From an uncultured Clostridia bacterium (GTDB lineage: Bacteria; Bacillota; Clostridia; Oscillospirales; Acutalibacteraceae), in the NCBI GenBank assembly GCA_937895645.1, contig CALBKQ010000120.1:1-16483 (forward strand): 16,483 nucleotides of DNA, written 5' to 3'. The notes under the pieces were generated by a model. It did not search any database. It had not been told where the DNA came from and saw nothing but the letters and a program-made list of their open reading frames with translations. Both the position numbers and the translations under genes were made by a program. Positions 8,893 through 14,380 of the stretch are shown piece by piece (positions within the stretch are counted from its first letter, which is position 1; every line of letters begins with the position of its first letter).

Positions 8893-9375
8893 ATGAAAAA
8901 AGTTATATCTATCGTACTTGCTCTTGTAATGATGATGGCAATTTGCGTGCCAGCATTTGCAGGTGAAATTAAAGAAACAGGCGACCAATCAGGTAATGCA
9001 ACAGTAAAAACAGATACAAGCACAATGGGTTCAGGTACTTATACAGTTACTTACCCTGCTGAAATCGTAATTCCTTGGAATCAGTCAAAAGACCAGACTT
9101 ATACAGTTTCAACACAGTTGCTTGTTGGTAAGCAGGTAACCGTTGCTGTTGCAGATACAACAACTAAAGGTCTTACAGGTGCAATGACAGCAACAGGTAC
9201 AGCAGATACACTTGAATACACAATTTCTGGTGACACAAGCGTTACTTATACAGGTGCTATGAATGAAACAAAAACACTTACATTTACAGTTTCTGGCTGG
9301 GATAAGACAATTGCTGAGTATTCAGGTACTGTTACATTTACAGCAACTCTTGCTGATGTAACAACAGCACCATAA
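8893..9375 (+). CDS. Small secreted subunit 5 of the array
   Basis: The product has 160 residues; the ribosome binding site is AAAGGGAG, close behind the previous stop. Its signal peptide equals that of the 7881 gene residue for residue, but the DNA differs at many third codon positions. The mature protein has an ATVKTD strand, YTVTYPA and W62, TYTVSTQLLVGKQVTVAV, LEYTISG and a final EYSGTVTFTATL strand, with a short Thr/Ala/Pro tail. It is rich in Thr, Ser and Gly and lacks cysteine after the signal peptide, as expected for an extracellular beta domain. Confidence 0.86.
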   Translation: MKKVISIVLALVMMMAICVPAFAGEIKETGDQSGNATVKTDTSTMGSGTYTVTYPAEIVIPWNQSKDQTYTVSTQLLVGKQVTVAVADTTTKGLTGAMTATGTADTLEYTISGDTSVTYTGAMNETKTLTFTVSGWDKTIAEYSGTVTFTATLADVTTAP

Positions 9376-9394
9376 AATAAGGGAGCAATTTATA

Positions 9395-9925
9395 ATGAAA
9401 AAGATTATTTCTATTGTATTAGCACTTGTTATGATGATGGCAGTTACAGTTCCTGCTTTTGCAGAAACAACTTATCAATCAGTTTCTCAAGAGGGTACTC
9501 CAACTGCTGATGTTGTAACAAGCACAAAAGACATTAATGGTAATGATGCATACTCATATACAGTAACTTTCCCTGCAATCATTACGGTTGCATGGAACGA
9601 CAAAACAGCACAGCCTGCAACATATTCGGTTGAATCTCAGCTTCTTATCGGCGATTCACTTAAAGTTAGCGTTGCTTATGACACAGATACTGATGAAACA
9701 AACAATGGTATTATGGAAGCGGACGGCACAGATGAGACTTTGACATATATTCTTGAAGGTGGCAACGAAGTTACATTTGCCGAAGTTAATGAAGCAGGTA
9801 CAACAGCACCTGGGGTAAAAAACGGAACAAATGCAACTGTTAAAATCGAAGATTTCTCAGGCGTTCCTGTTGCTGCATATGAAGGCAAAGTTACTTATTC
9901 AGTAACTTATGTTCCTAAACCATAA
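9395..9925 (+). CDS. Small secreted subunit 6, the member closest to the giant protein's C-terminal domain
   Basis: The product has 176 residues, the longest of the array. The ATG follows AATAAGGGAGC. A signal peptide (1-23) is followed by an N-terminal extension with DVVTSTKD, then YTVTFPA and W67, YSVESQLLIGDSLKVSV, a TLTYILEGG strand, and a VPVAAYEGKVTYSVTY ending. The last strand and the DETNN loop match the end of the giant protein better than they match the other array members. It is the last small subunit before the membrane-anchored Asp-rich protein. Gene order and similarity might reflect its position in an assembly, but this is inference. Confidence 0.86.
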   Translation: MKKIISIVLALVMMMAVTVPAFAETTYQSVSQEGTPTADVVTSTKDINGNDAYSYTVTFPAIITVAWNDKTAQPATYSVESQLLIGDSLKVSVAYDTDTDETNNGIMEADGTDETLTYILEGGNEVTFAEVNEAGTTAPGVKNGTNATVKIEDFSGVPVAAYEGKVTYSVTYVPKP

Positions 9926-9962
9926 TTATTTCTTTTGAAAAAAGTTAAGGAGGTGGATTTCA

Positions 9963-11972
9963 TTGAAAAAAGCAATAAGTATTATTACGGCTTTGGCTAT
10001 GATGCTTGTTATGGCAGTGTCTGCATTTGCTGGTAATACTGTTATTTCAACATCAGTACCTTTCGAGCATTCAGTTACAGTTGTTCATAACGACGGTGGT
10101 TATGTGCTTGTAAATGGTAAGCTTTGCCCTGATGGTACACAATTTAATATCAACAGATTTGGTGAAATCGACCTTGGCGTAATTTACGAAAATGGCTATC
10201 ATCTTGAAAGCATTGAAGTAAACGGCGCTGATGTTACAGAACAATTTGTCAGTGGTAATCTTAAAATTGCCAATATTGTTAACGATATCTTTGTTAAAGT
10301 AACTTTTGAGAAATGTTCTTCTGACCCTGACGACAAGTGCGGACAGGTTGATATGGAAGGTACAGTTTATCTTGGTGAAAAAGAACTCAAGGGTGCAGAG
10401 TTAAGTTTTGATTTTGGTAGCATAACTGCTGAAACAGACAAAGATGGCAGATATTATGTAGAAGATATTTCTGACGGGAAGCACATTGTCACAATTTCAA
10501 AGGACGGAGAAGTTCTTTCTCATACGTCTTTTGTTATTGAAAGAGCAGATGTTGATGAGGTAACTCTCACAACTGCATCTGATGGAACACAAATTGTACT
10601 TATTCCTGTTGATGCAGAGAAGATTTATCTTGATTTCAATATTGTGGATAACGACGAAAACGGAATTCCTGACAAAGACCCTGATGATACAGACCCAGGT
10701 GACCCTAATGTTCCTGATTTCAAGGACCCTGATGGTGACCCTGATATTCCAAAGCCAAACGTTACTCCAGACCCTGATGACGACGGAGACGGAATTCTTG
10801 ATGAGGACGACCCTGACCACCCAAATCGTGATACAGATGGCGATGGGTTGCCAGACGCAATTGACCCTGATGACGACAACGACGGTGTCGACGATGATGA
10901 GGATTTAGATGATGACGGCGACGGAATTCCTGATGAGGACGACCCAAATCATCCAGACCGTGATACTGACGGTGACGGCGTTCCTGACAGAAGTGACCCG
11001 GACGACGATGACGACGGTATTTATGATACAGACGATACTGACGATGACAACGACGGTATTCCTGATAAGGACGACCCTGACCATCCTGACCGCGATACAG
11101 ATGGTGACGGTATTCCAGACAGCGTTGATGATGACGACGACAACGATGGACTTCCCGACGGAAATGATGACTTAAATAATTTCCCTGACCCTGACGACGA
11201 TGGTGATGGAATTCCTGATATGGACGACCCAGACCATCCTGATTACGACTCAGATGATGACGGTATTCCGGACAGAGTTGACTCGGATGACGACAATGAC
11301 GGTGTTGACGATGATGAGGATTCAGATGACGATGGTGATGGAATTCCTGATGAGGACGACCCAAATCATCCAAACCGTGACACTGACGGTGACGGAACAC
11401 CAGATACTGAAGACAACGACGACGATAACGATGGTATTGACGACGATAAAGATTCAGATGATGATGGTGACGGCATTCCTGATGTGAGTGACCCTGACCA
11501 TCCAGACCGCGACACTGACGGTGACGGTATTCCTGATAGTGAAGATGACGATGATGATAACGATGGTCTTCCTGACGGACCGCTTTATGACGGTGATGGT
11601 GACGACGGCGATGATGACGGAGACGATGATAAAAAGGATACAGACGGCGACGGTATTCCTGATAAGGAAGACGACGATGACGATAACGACGGTATCCCTG
11701 ATTCAAAGGACCCTGATTCAGATGGCGACGGACATATTGACGATTATGACGGCACACCTGACGGTGACAAGGATAATGACGGCGTTATAATTACAATCGG
11801 CGGACCAAAAAAGGATGTTCCTATCATTCCTATTCCTGATACTTTCGTAGAGTTCTTCGAAAATCCGATTATAATAGGTTCATTAATGGGATTAAGCCTT
11901 TTCTTCCTTATTCTTATTATATTTAAGCGCAAAAAGGATGAAGAAGACGAGCGCGAAATCATTGTTGAATAA
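9963..11972 (+). CDS. Membrane-anchored, Asp-rich calcium-binding repeat (thrombospondin type 3-like) surface stalk protein
   Basis: The product has 669 residues. It starts at TTG, supported by a strong AAGGAGGTGG site. A signal peptide ends near AFA (23). Residues 25-117 form a beta domain starting NTVISTSVP. Residues 128-218 look like a carboxypeptidase-regulatory-like/prealbumin-type beta sandwich (ITAETDKDGRYYVEDI). About 228-610 consist of DxDxDGIPD-type repeats, which in thrombospondin type 3 and related proteins bind calcium and form elongated rods. A membrane helix (about 634-654) and a KRKKDEEDEREIIVE tail complete it. The tail is longer and more acidic than a usual sortase signal, and no LPxTG is present (only IPDTF at 624-628), so it is probably a stable membrane anchor. 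As the last gene of the operon, it would suit a role as base or stalk for the secreted partners. Confidence 0.88.
   Translation: MKKAISIITALAMMLVMAVSAFAGNTVISTSVPFEHSVTVVHNDGGYVLVNGKLCPDGTQFNINRFGEIDLGVIYENGYHLESIEVNGADVTEQFVSGNLKIANIVNDIFVKVTFEKCSSDPDDKCGQVDMEGTVYLGEKELKGAELSFDFGSITAETDKDGRYYVEDISDGKHIVTISKDGEVLSHTSFVIERADVDEVTLTTASDGTQIVLIPVDAEKIYLDFNIVDNDENGIPDKDPDDTDPGDPNVPDFKDPDGDPDIPKPNVTPDPDDDGDGILDEDDPDHPNRDTDGDGLPDAIDPDDDNDGVDDDEDLDDDGDGIPDEDDPNHPDRDTDGDGVPDRSDPDDDDDGIYDTDDTDDDNDGIPDKDDPDHPDRDTDGDGIPDSVDDDDDNDGLPDGNDDLNNFPDPDDDGDGIPDMDDPDHPDYDSDDDGIPDRVDSDDDNDGVDDDEDSDDDGDGIPDEDDPNHPNRDTDGDGTPDTEDNDDDNDGIDDDKDSDDDGDGIPDVSDPDHPDRDTDGDGIPDSEDDDDDNDGLPDGPLYDGDGDDGDDDGDDDKKDTDGDGIPDKEDDDDDNDGIPDSKDPDSDGDGHIDDYDGTPDGDKDNDGVIITIGGPKKDVPIIPIPDTFVEFFENPIIIGSLMGLSLFFLILIIFKRKKDEEDEREIIVE
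10776..11588 (+). repeat. Higher-order coding repeat, 132-base period, six copies
   Basis: Six units each encode about 44 residues with the plan DDDGDGIPD-x-DDP(D/N)HP-x-RDTDGDG-x-PD then a DDDNDG segment. The DDPxHP marks start at 10806, 10938, 11070, 11223, 11355 and 11487. Spacing is exactly 132 bases except one of 153, where a seven-residue insertion (around NNFPDP) lies. Shorter DGD-type repeats continue to about 11760. The long minus-strand open frame here is only the complement of Asp codons. Confidence 0.9.
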
Positions 11973-11990
11973 AGATTTTATCAAATAATT

Positions 11991-12018
11991 AAAGCCACTC
12001 CTTCTGAGTGGCTTTTTT
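11991..12018 (+). terminator. Rho-independent terminator closing the nine-gene operon
   Basis: The stem GCCACTC (11994-12000) pairs with GAGTGGC (12006-12012) around a CTTCT loop. Flanking AAA/TTT lengthen it, and a run of six T follows. It lies 18 bases after the stop of the anchored repeat protein. Confidence 0.92.
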
Positions 12019-12060
12019 ATATGAGTTGTATGATAATTTAGAGTTTGTCTAATTTCCAGA

Positions 12061-12092
12061 AAAATAACCCATCTGCAAACAGCAGATGGGTT
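12061..12092 (-). terminator. Rho-independent terminator of the minus-strand VanY-like gene
   Basis: There is a perfect 11-base-pair stem: AACCCATCTGC (12066-12076) against GCAGATGGGTT (12082-12092), with a five-base loop. Read on the minus strand it is followed by ATTTTT. It lies 6 bases beyond the stop codon of the minus-strand gene and faces the operon terminator at 11991-12018, separating the two convergent units. Confidence 0.9.
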
Positions 12093-12098
12093 AAACTT

Positions 12099-12923
12099 TT
12101 ATATTGCTTCAAGATATTCTTCCAAACAAAGATTATCTGTTTTCATTTCGTTTGCAACATCAATACCAACATAACGCCAATGCCATGGTTGATAAATCAT
12201 TCCCGTAATATCTGTTTTGTCTTCGGGGTAGCGAAGAATAAACCCATATTTATAAGCGTTGCTTACAAGCCATTTGTATTCGTCAGTTGATGCAAATCCT
12301 GCACTTGCACTTACAATGTCAACACTGAGCCCTGCACCGCTTTCGCTACAACCTGCAGGTTCAATGCGTTTTTCAGCGTTCTGTTTTGCTTCGTCTTCTG
12401 TCATTCCTTGCAATATGAATGCTTGTACTTTGTTTTCATAGTTTGACTGCTGACGGGAAAAACTGCAGTAACCTGAATATGGTGTAAGCACTATTCCTTG
12501 TTTAAGTGCATCTGCATACATTAACTTGTAAGCGTCGGCAACTCTTGTGTCTGCAGTAACAGAACTACCCTCAATAACAGGTGTAAGTGTAGGTGTATAA
12601 CTCTTGCCTAACGGATATTTTTTACTGATAAGAGTTGTTGCCCAGTTTTCACTGTTAAGCACTTCAATCGGATTATATTTTTCCCATTTTACAGGTGCTT
12701 TTGTAGTAGTTTCAGGTTCAATAGTTGTACTTTCTTCTGTGGTTAATTCTTCAGGCTCAGGTGGAAGTGTAGTGCTTTCTTCTGTAGTGGTTTCTGTTGT
12801 GATTTCAACTTCATTATAGTTTCCGTCACGACAGAATATTGCAAACAAAATCAGCAACAATCCAAGAATTGCAACCAAAGATATTAAAAGTGCAAATCTT
12901 ATTTTTAACTGTCTTTTTTTCAT
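12099..12923 (-). CDS. Membrane-anchored VanY/M15-like (D-Ala-D-Ala carboxypeptidase fold) protein, probably catalytically inactive
   Basis: The product has 274 residues; its ATG has AAGGAAA about 8 bases upstream. A membrane anchor (residues 8-30) is followed by a Thr/Glu-rich linker (about 41-75) and an M15B/VanY-like domain (about 95-274). The fold is recognised from SGYCSFSRQ (150-158), SESGAGLSVDI (193-203) and YQPWHWRYVG (244-253). Known enzymes of this family usually read SGYRS, SEHxxGLAxD and (Y/H)EPWHxRYVG. Here the catalytic Arg is C153, the first zinc-ligand His is S195 and the catalytic Glu is Q245; only D202 and H248 of the metal ligands remain. It is therefore likely a pseudo-enzyme, perhaps binding peptidoglycan outside the membrane. 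The reading frame is intact, so it is not a decayed gene. It is monocistronic and divergent from the M28 operon. Confidence 0.85.
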   Translation of the reverse strand: MKKRQLKIRFALLISLVAILGLLLILFAIFCRDGNYNEVEITTETTTEESTTLPPEPEELTTEESTTIEPETTTKAPVKWEKYNPIEVLNSENWATTLISKKYPLGKSYTPTLTPVIEGSSVTADTRVADAYKLMYADALKQGIVLTPYSGYCSFSRQQSNYENKVQAFILQGMTEDEAKQNAEKRIEPAGCSESGAGLSVDIVSASAGFASTDEYKWLVSNAYKYGFILRYPEDKTDITGMIYQPWHWRYVGIDVANEMKTDNLCLEEYLEAI

Positions 12924-12959
12924 GTTTCAATTTCCTTGTTTTTCTTTTCATTATAATAT

Positions 12960-12988
12960 AGTTTATTCTTTTTTTGTCCTTATGTCAA
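12960..12988 (-). promoter_or_regulatory. Probable promoter of the minus-strand VanY-like gene
   Basis: On the minus strand a perfect TTGACA (12983-12988) is followed after 17 bases by TAAACT (12960-12965). A better -10 box, TATAAT (12950-12955), lies 27 bases from TTGACA and would need another -35. Either fits a short leader to the start at 12923. Confidence 0.5.
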
Positions 12989-13014
12989 TATTTACAATTT
13001 TTTTCAAAATAGTA

Positions 13015-13043
13015 GTGACTTAACAAAAAAAGTGTGATAAAAT
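13015..13043 (+). promoter_or_regulatory. Probable extended -10 promoter of the M28 peptidase/lipoprotein operon
   Basis: TGATAAAAT (13035-13043) is an extended -10 element. A weak -35 box, GTGACT (13015-13020), sits 17 bases upstream of the hexamer. The promoter is divergent from that of the VanY-like gene within a 175-base gap. Confidence 0.5.
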
Positions 13044-13098
13044 GAATATAATTATATTACTATGGCAGAATATTTTGTCTTTACGGAGGTAATCGGTT

Positions 13099-14367
13099 TT
13101 GAAAGCAAGTGAAAGTCATACTCATTACGCTTCAAAAGTGCGCGAATGTTCAAATTTTGCAGTTCGTGAAATAAAAAGAGTTTGTGAGCAGATAGGTCCT
13201 CGTCCTGCAGGGTATGAGGGTGAAAAAAAGGCTCAGGATTATGTAGAAAAAGTAATGACACCTATTGCAGATGAAGTTACAAGAGAAAACTTTACATTAA
13301 GTCCAAAAGCATTTATGAGTTGGGTTACAATTGACGGCATTCTCGCTTTAATTGCAGCAGTTTTAGGGATTGTGGCATTTACAGGTGCGGTGCCAGAACT
13401 CGCAAACGCATTTCATATTGCATCGGTTGTGCTTTGCGTAGTTGCAATAGTATTTCTTGTGGGTGAGTTTTTGCTTTACAAAAAAGTTCTTGACCCATTC
13501 TTCAAAAAAGAACAGTCAAGTAATGTAATCTGCAAAATCAAGGCAAAAGGCGAAGTAAAAAGAAGAATTATCATAGGTGGTCACATTGACTCTGCTTATG
13601 AATGGCGTTATACATATATGGGTGGACCTAAAATGGTTACAGCGGTTGTTGCAGGTGCAGTTTTAGGGCTTCTTTTAACGCTCGTTGTAGGCGTTGTAGG
13701 CATGTTTATAGACAACAGTAGTGCTAATATAGTGTTAATCGTGTTACAGGCGATTGTAGTACCTTTCTTGGCATCTGTAATTTTCTTTGTTAACTGGAAA
13801 TTAGTTGTTGACGGTGCAAACGACGACCTTACAGGCGTATTTACTGGAATGGCAGTGCTTTTATACCTTAAAAACAATAATATCAGCTTTGAAAATACTG
13901 AGGTTATAGCAGTTTCAATGGGTGCTGAGGAAGAGGGCCTTCGCGGCTCAAAAGCCTTTGCAGAGTTGCACAGTGACGAATATAAAAATGACGGTGTTGA
14001 AACTGTTTTTGTAGCACTTGATACACTTCGCGACTACGAGTTTATGGGCATTGTTACAAAAGATATGACAGCAACTGTTAAACTTGATAAATCTGCTTGT
14101 GCATTGATGAAAAAAGCATCAGAAAATGCTGGTGTAAACGTTAATTTCACAACTACACCACTTGGCTCAACTGACGCTGCAGCAATGCAACAGGGTGGTA
14201 TTAAATCGGTAGCATTTACAAGTATGGACCCTGCCCCTGCAAGATATTATCATACTCGTCTTGATACAGTGAAAATGCTTGAAATGAAAACTATTGAAGA
14301 TGTACTTAAAATTGTTCTTGAAACCGTGTTCTTGTTTGATGAACAAGGTCTTAAAGATACATATTAA
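13099..14367 (+). CDS. Multi-pass membrane M28-family metallopeptidase
   Basis: The product has 422 residues and starts at TTG with ACGGAGGT 8 bases upstream. The M28 (aminopeptidase Y/S-like, two-zinc) signature set is complete: GGHIDS (H162, D164), GANDDLTG (D242), GAEEEGLRGS (E277 and E278), VALDTL (D308) and YYHTRLDT (H385). The enzyme should therefore be active and release N-terminal residues from peptides. It has no signal peptide; the predicted membrane segments are about 74-97, 105-128, 178-204 and 209-232. The second pair is inserted between the first and second metal ligands, where soluble relatives have only a short loop. The next gene, a lipoprotein, starts 13 bases after the stop, so the two form an operon. 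The side of the membrane on which the active site lies cannot be told from sequence. Confidence 0.9.
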   Translation: MKASESHTHYASKVRECSNFAVREIKRVCEQIGPRPAGYEGEKKAQDYVEKVMTPIADEVTRENFTLSPKAFMSWVTIDGILALIAAVLGIVAFTGAVPELANAFHIASVVLCVVAIVFLVGEFLLYKKVLDPFFKKEQSSNVICKIKAKGEVKRRIIIGGHIDSAYEWRYTYMGGPKMVTAVVAGAVLGLLLTLVVGVVGMFIDNSSANIVLIVLQAIVVPFLASVIFFVNWKLVVDGANDDLTGVFTGMAVLLYLKNNNISFENTEVIAVSMGAEEEGLRGSKAFAELHSDEYKNDGVETVFVALDTLRDYEFMGIVTKDMTATVKLDKSACALMKKASENAGVNVNFTTTPLGSTDAAAMQQGGIKSVAFTSMDPAPARYYHTRLDTVKMLEMKTIEDVLKIVLETVFLFDEQGLKDTY

Positions 14368-14380
14368 AGGGGATACAACA

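Larger units (their letters stand above)
6853..9925 (+). repeat. Tandem array of six paralogous genes for small secreted subunits
   Basis: Six genes lie head to tail with gaps of 35, 30, 28, 18 and 19 bases, each with its own purine-rich ribosome binding site. Every product has a ~23-residue signal peptide, a mature N-terminal strand of V-x-(V/I)-x-T type, the fingerprint (I/Y/F)-P-A-x(5,6)-W, and a last strand of Y-x-(D/G)-x-(L/V)-T-(F/Y) type or close to it. Mature parts are strongly diverged (roughly a third identical by eye) and contain no cysteine. The array arose by ancient duplication and is not a recent amplification. Confidence 0.85.

Noticed and set aside
6853..9925. Type IV pilins or chaperone-usher pilins
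   Set aside because: The leaders are ordinary signal peptides with AFA-type cleavage, without a prepilin site, and no ATPase, usher or chaperone gene is in the window. Only a fold-level likeness to fimbrial beta domains remains.
10776..11588. Regular direct repeats resembling a CRISPR or satellite array
   Set aside because: Units of 132 bases are multiples of three, lie fully in one coding frame and encode a calcium-binding repeat; there are no unique spacers.
10762..11757. Long minus-strand open frame of 331 codons rich in His and Arg
   Set aside because: It is the complement of the Asp-rich repeats on the plus strand; it has no start context and its composition simply mirrors GAC/GAT codons.
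10644..11760. Cellulosome dockerin or cohesin system suggested by DxDxDG motifs
   Set aside because: Dockerins have two calcium-loop-plus-helix units with a hydrophobic helix; here the repeats run on without helices, and the single loops in other proteins lack the paired unit. No cohesin was recognised.
12099..12923. Vancomycin-resistance VanY enzyme
   Set aside because: Active-site residues are replaced, and no vanRS, vanHAX or vanG-type genes are nearby; the fold alone does not support a resistance role.
12099..12923. Lipoprotein anchoring through C31 of the VanY-like protein
   Set aside because: The residues before C31 (AIF) do not form a lipobox, which needs a small residue at -1; a plain membrane helix fits better.
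14294..14380. Upstream start for the lipoprotein
   Set aside because: It overlaps the peptidase gene by about 70 bases and would bury the lipoprotein signal peptide; the ATG at 14381 has its own ribosome binding site.
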